DNA from: an uncultured Christensenella sp.
Lineage (GTDB): Bacteria; Bacillota; Clostridia; Christensenellales; Borkfalkiaceae
Assembly: GCA_910587015.1 (NCBI GenBank)
Contig: CAJUME010000005.1
Span: 62,001 to 126,000 of the forward strand
Direction of reading: 5' to 3'
DNA: 64,000 bases
The notes under the pieces: model-generated
The model's database searches: none
Seen by the model: only the letters and a program-made list of their open reading frames with translations
Told to the model about the DNA's origin: nothing
In this document: positions 33,235 through 40,990 of the stretch, in pieces
Numbering within the stretch: position 1 is the first letter of the stretch
Layout: each line of letters opens with the position of its first letter
Translations under genes and position numbers: made by a program

Positions 33235-35157
33235 TTATTCCAGCTCGAATGCGCCAGTATACAGCTGATAATACTTGCCGCGTTGCTCTATAAGCTGCTC
33301 GTGACTGCCGCGCTCGATAATTTCGCCGTGCTCAAGCACCATAATCGCGTGACTGTTGCGGACGGTGGATAGCCTGTGCGCTATTACAAACACAGTTCTT
33401 CCCTCCATAAGCTTATCCATGCCCTGTTCTATAAGCTTTTCCGTGCGGGTATCGATTGAGGAGGTTGCCTCGTCCAGAATAAGCACGGGGCACTCCGATA
33501 CCATTGCGCGGGCTATTGCCAGCAGCTGACGCTGGCCCTGGGAAAGGTTTGCGCCATCGCTTTTAAGCATAGTGTTGTAGCCGTCCGGCAAATGACTTAT
33601 AAAGAAATGTGCATTTGCGAGCTTTGCCGCTTTTATGCAGTCCTCATCGGAGGCGTTAAGTCTGCCGTAGCGGATATTTTCCATAACCGTGCCCGTGAAC
33701 AAGTGAGTATCCTGCAAAACCACGCCCAAGGATTTGCGCAAATCGTCCTTTCTGATTGACCTTATATCCAGCCCGTCGTAGGTGATTGTACCAGACTGAA
33801 TATCATAAAAGCGGTTTATAAGGTTGGTTATCGTTGTTTTGCCCGCACCCGTAGAGCCGACAAAGGCTATTTTTTGGGCGGGCTTTGCATACAGACTTAT
33901 ATTTTTGAGAATTACCTTTTCGTCCGTATATCCGAAAACAACGTCGTTGAAACGAATATCGCCTTTAAGCGGGATATATTCAAACGAGCCGTCCGTATTC
34001 GGCTTTTTCCATGCCCATTTTCCCGCTTCGTGCTCGCCGTAGGTTAAAACGGTGTCGCCGCCCTTATCCTCGGGCAGGGTGTCCACCATTTCGAAAATGC
34101 GTTCCGCGCCCGCAAGCGCCATTACTATTGCGTTGAACTGCTGTGAAACCTGCATGACGGGCATATTGAACTGCCTTGAAAACATTAAAAACGAAACGAG
34201 CATACCCGCAACGCATGCAACTCTGTTGAACTTATCGGCGTTAAGCACAGAGCAATAAATGGAAAGCAGACCCGCCTCGCTGCCAAGCGCCATAATAAGT
34301 ATGCCGACTATTGCGACAAGCACATACTGCAAATAGCCGAGGTTGTTGTTGATAGGCCCCAGAACAAACGCGTAGGAATTGGCTTTTCTGCCCGCCTCGT
34401 ACAGCTCATCGTTGACGACCTTAAACTGCTCGCGCGCCTTTTGCTCGTGACAGAATACCTTTATGACCTTTTGTCCCTCTGTCATTTCCTCCACAAAGCC
34501 ATTGAGGTTGCCGAGGGATTTTTGCTGAATGAGGAAGTTTTTTGCCGAGCGGCTGCCTATGTATTTTGTTGCGAAAATTATAGCGACAAGCACGGCAAGC
34601 ACTACAAGCAGCAGAGTTACGCTGTACATTATCATAAATACAAGCACAGCTACAAGCGTTATTGCAGAGGAAATTATCTGCGGTATGGTTTGCGTGAGAA
34701 GCTGGCGCATTGTGTCCACGTCGTTTGTGTAAAGACTCATTAAATCGCCGTGGGTGTGCGTATCGAAGTAGCGCAACGGCAGATACTGCATTTTTGCAAA
34801 CATTTCATCGCGCATTTTTTTAAGCGTGCCCTGCGCGATATACATCATTATAATGTTATACGAAAATGAAGAAACCGAGCCTGCAAGATATATGCACGCC
34901 ATTGCAATTACGTTGGGATAGATAACCTCCCAAAGATTTGTCGATGCATCGCCGTTGCTTATAAGAATAAGCTCGTCAACTATTACGGAAACGCGGGACG
35001 CCGCAATTACGTTTGCAACCGAAGCGATAAGCACGAAAAACACGACAAAGCAGGTTGCAAGCTTGTTCCTTGAAAACGAATACGCAAGCAGACGCTTTAA
35101 GGTTTTAAGCGGAGCCTTTGCGCGCGCTGATTTTGAAGCCTTAGGCATTCTCTTCAC
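33235..35157 (-). CDS. Heterodimeric ABC exporter subunit (MsbA/LmrA-like), second gene
   Basis: This 640-residue half-transporter has an N-terminal six-helix exporter domain (about residues 25-345) and a C-terminal ATPase (about 395-640) with Walker A GSTGAGKTT, signature NLSQGQRQLLAIARA, Walker B CPVLILDEATSSIDTRT and the H-loop VIAHRLSTV. An unusual insert between the domains (EHEAGKWAWKKPNTDGSFEYIPLKGD) is typical of the second subunit in such clostridial pairs. Together with the neighbouring half it should export drugs, lipids or peptides. Its start lies within the end of the first subunit gene (17-nt overlap). The MarR gene upstream suggests a multidrug role. Confidence 0.92.
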   Translation of the reverse strand: MKRMPKASKSARAKAPLKTLKRLLAYSFSRNKLATCFVVFFVLIASVANVIAASRVSVIVDELILISNGDASTNLWEVIYPNVIAMACIYLAGSVSSFSYNIIMMYIAQGTLKKMRDEMFAKMQYLPLRYFDTHTHGDLMSLYTNDVDTMRQLLTQTIPQIISSAITLVAVLVFMIMYSVTLLLVVLAVLVAIIFATKYIGSRSAKNFLIQQKSLGNLNGFVEEMTEGQKVIKVFCHEQKAREQFKVVNDELYEAGRKANSYAFVLGPINNNLGYLQYVLVAIVGILIMALGSEAGLLSIYCSVLNADKFNRVACVAGMLVSFLMFSRQFNMPVMQVSQQFNAIVMALAGAERIFEMVDTLPEDKGGDTVLTYGEHEAGKWAWKKPNTDGSFEYIPLKGDIRFNDVVFGYTDEKVILKNISLYAKPAQKIAFVGSTGAGKTTITNLINRFYDIQSGTITYDGLDIRSIRKDDLRKSLGVVLQDTHLFTGTVMENIRYGRLNASDEDCIKAAKLANAHFFISHLPDGYNTMLKSDGANLSQGQRQLLAIARAMVSECPVLILDEATSSIDTRTEKLIEQGMDKLMEGRTVFVIAHRLSTVRNSHAIMVLEHGEIIERGSHEQLIEQRGKYYQLYTGAFELE

Positions 35158-36907
35158 CTCCCTTCATTTGGGACTGATATACCTCGCGATAAATTTCGTT
35201 ATCGCGCAAAAGCTGTTCGTGCGTGCCGGTGCTTGCAATTTTGCCCTCGTCCATGACGATAATTCTGTCCGCGTCCTGAACCGAGGCAACGCGCTGGGCG
35301 ATTATTATTTTTGTTGTTTGCGGCGCATATTTGGCAAGCGAGGCGCGTATTTGCGCATCGGTATGGGTATCGACCGCCGACGTGGAATCATCGAAAATGA
35401 TTACCGCGGGCTTTTTTAACAGCGCGCGGGCAATACAAAGCCTTTGCTTTTGTCCGCCCGAAACGTTTACGCCGCCCTGACCCAAATCGTAGCCGTAGCC
35501 GTTGGGGAGCGCGTCTATAAACTCCTCCGCACACGCCTGACGCGCGGCAAACCGAAGCTCTTCATCGGTGGCGTTCTCATCGCCCCAGCGCAGATTTTCC
35601 GCAACCGTGCCGGAAAACAGCACGTTTTTCTGCAAAACCATTGCAACCTTGTTGCGAAGAGTGTCCATATCGTAATTTTTTACGTCCTCTCCGCCGACCT
35701 TTACCGTGCCGCTTGTTGCATCGTACAGTCTTGGAATAAGCGACACAAGCGAGGTTTTGCCCGAGCCCGTTGCGCCGATTATGCCTATTGTTTCGCCCTC
35801 GGCTATATGTAAATTTATATCTGAAAGCACTGTCTTATCCGACTTCTGCGAATATGCAAAAGACACGTTCTCGAAGTCGATACTGCCGTTTTTCACCTCG
35901 GTTAAGGGCTGGTCCGAGCGGGAGAGCGTGGGTTTTTCGTTCAACACCTCGCAAATTCTGTCCATAGAGCCCTTTGACAGCGAAATGAAATTGAGGCACA
36001 TTGCTACCATTATAATACCGGAAAGTATCTGCGCGGAATACTGGATAAGCGTTTGAATATCAGTCGCCTTTACGTTGCCGTAAATTTTTTCGCCGATAAT
36101 CATATTTGAGCCGACCGTTAAAATGATGATATTGACAATAAACAGAACGAGCGTTGCGCAAGGCATTAATACGGTAAGAATGCGCTCTGCCTTGACCGAA
36201 TATTTATAGACCTCGCCCGTGGCGTTTTTCATTTTGGCGATTTCCTTATCCTCGCGCACATAGGACTTGACTACGCGGATAGCCGTTAAATCCTCCTGCA
36301 CGACCGAATTGAGGTCATCGTACTTGCGGAACATTGTTCTGAAATAAGGCACAACCTTAAACATGCAGATTGAAACGACTATACCGAGAATTACCGCGGC
36401 GCACGCAAAAATAAGCGCCATTTTCGGCTCTATAACAGAGGTCATAATTATCGAGGCAATGAACAGCACGGGCGCACGGACAAGCATTCTTATAGACATC
36501 TGATAGGCGTTCTGCACGTTTGTTACGTCCGTGGTTATTCTTGTTATCAGGCTTGACGCAGAATAATTGTCTATATTTGCGAAGGAATACGTCTGAAGCT
36601 TGTCGTACATATCCTCACGCAGGTTGTGCGCAAAGCCGCAGCTTGCCTTTGCGGCGAGCTTTCCGCCCAGAACACCGCAAATAAGCGCAAAAACCGCGCA
36701 CAAAATCATTATGGACGCGTTTATCGCAAGCGCGCCGACGTTAATCTGCGAAATTTTGCCCCTTGCAAGCGCTTCGAGCTGACCGACAATAGACGTCATT
36801 AAAAACGGTATTATTATTTCCATAACCGCCTCGCCAACCATTACCAACGGGCAAAGTATGGAAGAAAGCTTATATTCCCTTACGCTTTTTAAAAGTGTTT
36901 TTATCAT
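35141..36907 (-). CDS. Heterodimeric ABC exporter subunit (MsbA/LmrA-like), first gene
   Basis: The 588-residue half-transporter comprises a six-helix domain (about residues 15-310) and an ATPase domain with Walker A GATGSGKTS, signature NVSGGQKQRLCIARA, Walker B PAVIIFDDSTSAVDTHTD and H-loop-region IIIAQRVASVQDADRI. The Walker B catalytic Glu is replaced by Asp (FDDS) and the H-loop His by Gln (AQR). This is the degenerate-site pattern of heterodimeric exporters such as BmrC/BmrD or TM287/288. The companion subunit has canonical residues, so one of the two ATP sites is expected to be impaired. The gene follows marR by 54 nt. Confidence 0.93.
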   Translation of the reverse strand: MIKTLLKSVREYKLSSILCPLVMVGEAVMEIIIPFLMTSIVGQLEALARGKISQINVGALAINASIMILCAVFALICGVLGGKLAAKASCGFAHNLREDMYDKLQTYSFANIDNYSASSLITRITTDVTNVQNAYQMSIRMLVRAPVLFIASIIMTSVIEPKMALIFACAAVILGIVVSICMFKVVPYFRTMFRKYDDLNSVVQEDLTAIRVVKSYVREDKEIAKMKNATGEVYKYSVKAERILTVLMPCATLVLFIVNIIILTVGSNMIIGEKIYGNVKATDIQTLIQYSAQILSGIIMVAMCLNFISLSKGSMDRICEVLNEKPTLSRSDQPLTEVKNGSIDFENVSFAYSQKSDKTVLSDINLHIAEGETIGIIGATGSGKTSLVSLIPRLYDATSGTVKVGGEDVKNYDMDTLRNKVAMVLQKNVLFSGTVAENLRWGDENATDEELRFAARQACAEEFIDALPNGYGYDLGQGGVNVSGGQKQRLCIARALLKKPAVIIFDDSTSAVDTHTDAQIRASLAKYAPQTTKIIIAQRVASVQDADRIIVMDEGKIASTGTHEQLLRDNEIYREVYQSQMKGGEENA

Positions 36908-36961
36908 TTATTGCAATTACTCCTCCTGTCTTTACTGAATATAAATTTTAAGTATAAGCGT

Positions 36962-37456
36962 TCATTTTGATATGCTGTCTATTATTTTTTGAAGAAGCTT
37001 TTCAAGCTCCTCCTGCTCCTGCGGGGAAAGGGCGTTCTGGATAGCGCTGTCGCAGCTGTCCATAAAAAGCTTTTCCTTTATGCAGATATAGCTGCCCTTT
37101 TCGGTCAGTTCGAGGTGCTTCGAGCGGGCATCACCCTCGGAAACCGTTCTTTTAAGAAAACCGTCCTTTTCCAGATTGGAAATAAGCGAGGAAACGGAGG
37201 ACGGTCTTAAATTTATCTGGCGCTCTACGTCCTTCTGGCACACCCTGTGCCCCGACCTTGCGTTGCAATGGATAAAAATAAGCGCCTGCATTTGCACCGG
37301 CGTTACGCCGTACTCCGCAAAAAGCTGGTTATTTTCGCGGCGCATCTGGCGGTGAAGGTAGCAAAGCTTGCCGAAAAGTCTTTTGTTATCCGATTTATTA
37401 TCAGTTTTACCGTCCGTTTTGCTGTCGGCAATTGCATTTGGCTTGTTGTTTTGCAC
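36962..37456 (-). CDS. MarR-family transcriptional regulator
   Basis: The 164-residue winged-helix protein begins at GTG (37456-37454) with AGAGG 6 nt upstream. After a polar, Lys/Asp-rich N-terminal extension (about 25 residues) comes the MarR fold: LCYLHRQMRRENNQLFAEYG, the recognition helix RPSSVSSLISNLEKDGFLKRT and the wing EGDARSKHLELTEKG, then a C-terminal dimerisation helix. A perfect palindrome overlaps its promoter (37481-37521), so autorepression is very likely, and the two ABC exporter genes downstream would be derepressed together when a ligand binds. The ligand is unknown. Confidence 0.93.
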   Translation of the reverse strand: MQNNKPNAIADSKTDGKTDNKSDNKRLFGKLCYLHRQMRRENNQLFAEYGVTPVQMQALIFIHCNARSGHRVCQKDVERQINLRPSSVSSLISNLEKDGFLKRTVSEGDARSKHLELTEKGSYICIKEKLFMDSCDSAIQNALSPQEQEELEKLLQKIIDSISK

Positions 37457-37480
37457 TTTTTTCCTCTGATATACACAAAA

Positions 37481-37521
37481 AAATTATTTCGACTTCTAAT
37501 AGTTAGAAGTCGAAATAATTT
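37481..37521. promoter_or_regulatory. MarR operator, perfect 19-bp inverted repeat
   Basis: The arms at 37481-37499 (AAATTATTTCGACTTCTAA) and 37503-37521 are exact complements around a 3-nt centre. The core TTCGACTTCTAA is typical in size and symmetry for a MarR dimer site. It covers the -10 box and the transcription start region of the marR promoter. Confidence 0.88.
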
Positions 37522-37546
37522 TAAGACGGATTTATTTTTTTGTCAA
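37518..37546 (-). promoter_or_regulatory. Promoter of the marR-ABC exporter operon
   Basis: Minus strand: TTGACA at 37546-37541, a 17-nt spacer and TAAAAT at 37523-37518. The -10 box overlaps the operator palindrome. Confidence 0.9.
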
Positions 37547-37610
37547 GAAATGTAAATTTATTTTGGGGTTTGCTTGTAATTGTTAGATTAAAACAAGCTT
37601 GTGATACAAT

Positions 37611-37802
37611 TTATCTTTGTAGCTCCAACGCTTTTTTGGGACAGAAGTCGGAGCATTTGCCGCATGCAATGCATTTATCGTAATTAATTACTGGCGCGGA
37701 AAAGCCGCTTTGCGACAGCGCGCCGACGGGGCACACCTTTACGGCGGGACAGCTGTGGCTTTGGGGGCAGTTTTCTGTTTTGATAACAAGCATTCTACTC
37801 AT
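37611..37802 (-). CDS. Small 4Fe-4S ferredoxin-like protein
   Basis: I start at the ATG at 37802-37800 (MSRMLVIKTENCPQSHSCPA), preceded by AAGGAG at 6 nt, giving 63 residues. The second half has a standard 4Fe-4S motif CIACGKCSDFCPKKAL. The first half has an irregular Cys set (CPQSHSCPAVKVCPVGAL) that could hold a second cluster using the remaining Cys. It should be a cytoplasmic electron carrier; the partner is not evident, since its neighbours are a marR-exporter operon and a restriction-modification island. Its composition resembles the core genome, so it may mark the left border of the island. Confidence 0.85.
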   Translation of the reverse strand: MSRMLVIKTENCPQSHSCPAVKVCPVGALSQSGFSAPVINYDKCIACGKCSDFCPKKALELQR

Positions 37803-37858
37803 AAAAATCTCCTTATTTAGGGCTTTATTAAATAAAAAACCTAAATCAACTTTATACA

Positions 37859-38681
37859 TTATGCATTTTCTTCAATTTGGCGTTTTAAATCATTAAAAGA
37901 CTTCTTTCTGTCTATTTGCTCAATTTCAAGAAAAGCAAGTAAGCACATTTGATAAACTTCATCATACCATTGCTCTAAATCGTTATCAGGCATATCCGCA
38001 ATATATTGTTTATACTTTTTATAATCTTTATCTTTATTGTTATGCCTTAAATTTAGGTTATTAAAAGCATAAAACAAATCATCTTCTAATGAAGGATTTA
38101 TTGATTTTAGTTGCTTGCGTTTGCCTTCAAGTAAGTTTGCTAATTTTAAAATAGTATCTTTTTTATTTTCAAGATTTCCTTTCATTGAATGATGATTATA
38201 GGAAATTACTTTATAAGATATATCGTTAGGGACTATTTCTGAAACTGCAATAGCTGAAACTGATTTTTCAGTAAAAATCGTTAATCCATCTTGTTTAGTG
38301 GACATATAACCAACTGCTTCTATAACTCTGTTGATTTGATGCAGTATAAAAGTTACATTGTATTTATTTAATGCAGGTACATCTATATATGCACAAATTA
38401 GATTATAAAAATACTCACAGAAATTTATTAAATAATCTATATTAAAGCTCTGTGGGTATTTTTCAAAGTCAAATCCGTACTGTTCATCGAAATCTTCCAG
38501 ACTTAGAGAAGTGCCACGAAACCATACATTAATAAAATACTCACTAAATTCATCATATAATGATGTTTTTTCACCATAATCACTGTCAAAATCTTTATCA
38601 TATCAATTCATATAATTGTTCATATTCTTTTTTGATGTCAATTTTTGCACTTTTTAAAATATCAGCAAAATTTTTTCTCAT
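37859..38681 (-). pseudogene. Frameshifted gene of unknown function next to the restriction-modification pair
   Basis: Two overlapping minus-strand frames make one protein of about 273 residues. The first part starts at the ATG 38681-38679 (MRKNFADILKSAKIDIKKEY) and stops at a TGA at 38600-38598. A second frame is open from 38602 down to the stop at 37859 (DKDFDSDYGEKTSLYDEF and onward to LKRQIEENA). Removing one base near 38600 joins them. The conceptual product is acidic, Tyr- and Asn-rich and mostly helical, with no domain I recognise. A shorter restart at 38305 (MSTKQDGLTIF) is possible. The AT-rich composition matches the adjacent restriction enzyme genes, so it was probably acquired with them and may be a defence accessory. 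A sequencing error or programmed +1 shift at ATA-TGA cannot be excluded. Confidence 0.65.
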
Positions 38682-38697
38682 AATTATAACTCATAAA

Positions 38698-39327
38698 TTA
38701 TTTAAGTCTGTTAATTTCAGCTTTAATTTCATCAATAACTTCGGTATTAACAATGATTTTCTTATCGCCTTGCTTGCAAGAATAGAGATAGTATACTTTA
38801 CCGCCATACTTCTGATTAAATTCTATATGCGATTTATGCTGTATTTCTTTTTCTTTAAATATTTCAGGTATGTGTGCAACTTGCGACACTGGTTTAATTT
38901 GCAAGCCAATATATTTATCATTTATTTTAATAAAGAAATCAACATTGAATAACCTGTCCCAATCATCGGGGGCAGGTTCGATTTTAACTTTCAAAATTTC
39001 TTGCAACTGCTCGTATATTGTTTTAATTTCACGAACATATCCGTCATATGTACGGTCAATAACAAGCTCTTTTATGTAGTTGATACAATCTTCTTCGGTT
39101 ATTTCGTCTATTTCCGCAACAAGCACTTCAGAAATCTTTACATATAATTTTTTACCCAATTCAACTATATGTTCTTCACTTTTAACAATAGAAAAATAAT
39201 ACGCTTGCCATTCTTCTAATGATTTAGGCGCACACTTTCTAATTGCTTCCGAAGTCGCACCGACGTTACGTTTAAAATTTAATTGAAATCTATTAGTTGC
39301 GCTATTCAAAATCCATTCCTTAGCCAT
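38698..39327 (-). CDS. MjaI-family type II restriction endonuclease
   Basis: The 209-residue protein starts MAKEWILNSATNRFQLNFKR and contains VGATSEAIRKCAPKSLEEW, DDWDRLFNVDFFIKINDKYI followed by GLQIKPVS. The last segment supplies a D-xn-QxK-type metal site (VDFFI...LQIKP). This is the pattern I recall for the MjaI endonuclease family, whose prototype recognises CTAG. The specificity here is inferred from family only. The gene overlaps the methyltransferase stop by 8 nt, so methylase is translated first, the usual safe order. It is AT-rich, suggesting transfer. Confidence 0.8.
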   Translation of the reverse strand: MAKEWILNSATNRFQLNFKRNVGATSEAIRKCAPKSLEEWQAYYFSIVKSEEHIVELGKKLYVKISEVLVAEIDEITEEDCINYIKELVIDRTYDGYVREIKTIYEQLQEILKVKIEPAPDDWDRLFNVDFFIKINDKYIGLQIKPVSQVAHIPEIFKEKEIQHKSHIEFNQKYGGKVYYLYSCKQGDKKIIVNTEVIDEIKAEINRLK

Positions 39328-40588
39328 TGTTTAAACTCTCCAAAAATTTTTTCTTGTATTTATAATCAATTGATGTATCGATTGAAACAAACCCTGTCCG
39401 CGCTAAATGGTTATTTACAAATGTTTTGTTGTCTAAATAAACATAGCAAAGCAAGTTATTATTATTGTCGTATTTAATAGTATCATATTTTAAAAATATT
39501 TTTCTCTTTTTAAATATGCCTTGCAAATATTCAATAGCTTGTGATATCGTTTCTTTTTTTTCTAATATGCCTAATAAATTAACAACAAGACCTGTATTTA
39601 ATAAAATAGTAGTTGGCGAAATAACCTGTTTAACTATAAACAGGTTGTCATTTTTAATATTATTTTTATCTATTTTTGACCCAAATTGTAGATTTTTAAT
39701 ATCTATTTTTTTATCCAATTTGTGCGGGTCATGAAATATGTACGGTAATGATTTATAATCATACTTAGATTTAATGTCATCACAGAATTCAATAGTGTTT
39801 TGCATATTCAAAAATCTATAACCTAATTTATCTTCAATTGTAGGTGCAAATTCTTTATTAATTTCATATCCAATAGAATTGCGCCCCAAATTCAAAGCTG
39901 CCAATGAAGTTGTCCCACTACCTAAAAAAGGGTCAAGTATTGTTTCACCTGCAAAAGAAAACATTTTAATCAAACGTTTCGGCAATTCTTCAGGAAACAT
40001 AGCAATATGCCCTAATTGTTTGACACCGTTAAAATTCCAGTGTGATGAAAAATATTCATTCCATTCTGATTTTGAGATAACTGAATTTTTTTTCTGTTCT
40101 GCTGTAGGTTTAGGCGCATTTCCTAATTTTTTAAAAATGAGAATAAATTCATAATCCATTTTTAATATGCCGTTTCTTGGATAGGGAAAACTGCCCATAA
40201 TTGCACCACCACCAGAAGTATTCATTGTAGTAGCTTTTTGCCAAATTATGGCACCCATATAGTCCATACCCAATGTTTCGCAAAAACGAATTATTTCTGT
40301 TCTTATTGGTATAACTTTATATCTTCCATAATAAACAGAACGGGCAAATTGGTCTCCTATGTTAATACATAATCTACACCCGTCAGCGAGAACACGATTA
40401 CATTCTTTCCATACAAGATTTAAATTATTTATGTATTCTTCGTAACTATCATTAAACCCTATTTGGCTGTCTTCGCCGTAGTCTTTTAATTGCCAATACG
40501 GGGGAGAGGTAATGATTAAATGAACAGATTTATCCTTAATCTGTTTCATATCCCGACTATCACCAAATATAATTTTATGTTTCGTCAT
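39320..40588 (-). CDS. Site-specific DNA methyltransferase (N4-cytosine/N6-adenine type), RM partner
   Basis: I start at the ATG at 40588-40586 (MTKHKIIFGDSRDMKQIKDK), preceded by AGGAG at about 8 nt; the frame upstream lacks support. The catalytic motif IV TSPPYW comes near residue 27, before the SAM-binding motif I ILDPFLGSGTTSLAALNLGR (about residues 215-235). This is a beta-class order, and the SPPY form favours N4-cytosine methylation. The C-terminal 170 residues are unusual: beyond the core there is a Lys/Asn/Ile-rich part with KKRKIFLKYDTIKYDNNNN, recalling staphylococcal-nuclease-like sequence (LCYVYLDNKTFVNNHLARTG), possibly a recognition or DNA-binding addition. AT-rich, next to a tRNA gene. 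Confidence 0.85.
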   Translation of the reverse strand: MTKHKIIFGDSRDMKQIKDKSVHLIITSPPYWQLKDYGEDSQIGFNDSYEEYINNLNLVWKECNRVLADGCRLCINIGDQFARSVYYGRYKVIPIRTEIIRFCETLGMDYMGAIIWQKATTMNTSGGGAIMGSFPYPRNGILKMDYEFILIFKKLGNAPKPTAEQKKNSVISKSEWNEYFSSHWNFNGVKQLGHIAMFPEELPKRLIKMFSFAGETILDPFLGSGTTSLAALNLGRNSIGYEINKEFAPTIEDKLGYRFLNMQNTIEFCDDIKSKYDYKSLPYIFHDPHKLDKKIDIKNLQFGSKIDKNNIKNDNLFIVKQVISPTTILLNTGLVVNLLGILEKKETISQAIEYLQGIFKKRKIFLKYDTIKYDNNNNLLCYVYLDNKTFVNNHLARTGFVSIDTSIDYKYKKKFLESLNNG

Positions 40589-40710
40589 TATAGTAGCTCC
40601 TGCAATTGATATAAGTATAGCATTAATAAAGCAATTTTTCAAGTCATACTTTGAATAATAAAAAATCAACTAAAAAGCCGTACATACTAAAATATACGAC
40701 TTTATTATAC

Positions 40711-40755
40711 AAAAAAAACAAAGTCGACTTTTCTTAAATGTGAAAGTTCGACTTT
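40711..40755 (-). terminator. Terminator of the tRNA-Glu gene
   Basis: Eight-bp arms AAAGTCGA/TCGACTTT (40755-40748 and 40727-40720 on the minus strand) follow the CCA end by 6 nt and lead into G and a run of eight T. The loop is about 20 nt and AT-rich. Confidence 0.65.
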
Positions 40756-40761
40756 TTATCT

Positions 40762-40836
40762 TGGTGACCCTGCCGGGAATCGAACCCGGGATTGAGCCTT
40801 GAGAGGGCTCCGTCTTAACCGCTTGACCACAGGGCC
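40762..40836 (-). tRNA. tRNA-Glu (anticodon CTC)
   Basis: The 75-nt gene folds as a cloverleaf: acceptor GGCCCTG with CAGGGTC (one G-T pair), anticodon stem GAGCC/GGCTC around the loop CTCTCAA (anticodon CTC), T arm CCGGG-TTCGAAT-CCCGG, discriminator A and an encoded CCA. It has its own promoter (40856-40884) and terminator. The restriction-modification island lies immediately at its 3' side, a common integration position, although no duplicated tRNA end was found. Confidence 0.95.
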
Positions 40837-40855
40837 GTGATTCAATTGCTATGTG

Positions 40856-40884
40856 ATTATAGCACACGCAAAACGACTTGGCAA
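40856..40884 (-). promoter_or_regulatory. Promoter of tRNA-Glu
   Basis: Minus strand: TTGCCA at 40884-40879, a 17-nt spacer and TATAAT at 40861-40856. The mature 5' end is about 20 nt downstream of the -10 box. Confidence 0.88.
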
Positions 40885-40939
40885 GCAAAAAAACACTTTA
40901 CAACGCAGAAATTTTTATTAAATAATTTATAAAAACAAC

Positions 40940-40970
40940 AGCCCGCGCTTTTTTAAAAAAAGCGCGGGCT
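40940..40970 (-). terminator. Intrinsic terminator of the pectate lyase operon
   Basis: The GC-rich arms AGCCCGCGC and GCGCGGGCT with T/A-rich inner pairing (40940-40970) lie 20 nt after the lyase stop on the minus strand and are followed by GTTGTTTTTAT. Confidence 0.88.
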
Positions 40971-40990
40971 TGTTTTGTTATTGTTTTGTA

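Noticed and set aside
35141..36907. Inactivation of the first ABC exporter subunit because of its altered Walker B and H-loop residues
   Set aside because: Asymmetric ATP sites are normal in heterodimeric exporters, and the partner subunit has the canonical residues, so this is not decay.
40757..40836. Attachment site duplication of tRNA-Glu flanking the R-M island
   Set aside because: No repeat of the tRNA 3' end was found near 37800-38700. Integration is suggested only by position and composition, and no integrase is present.
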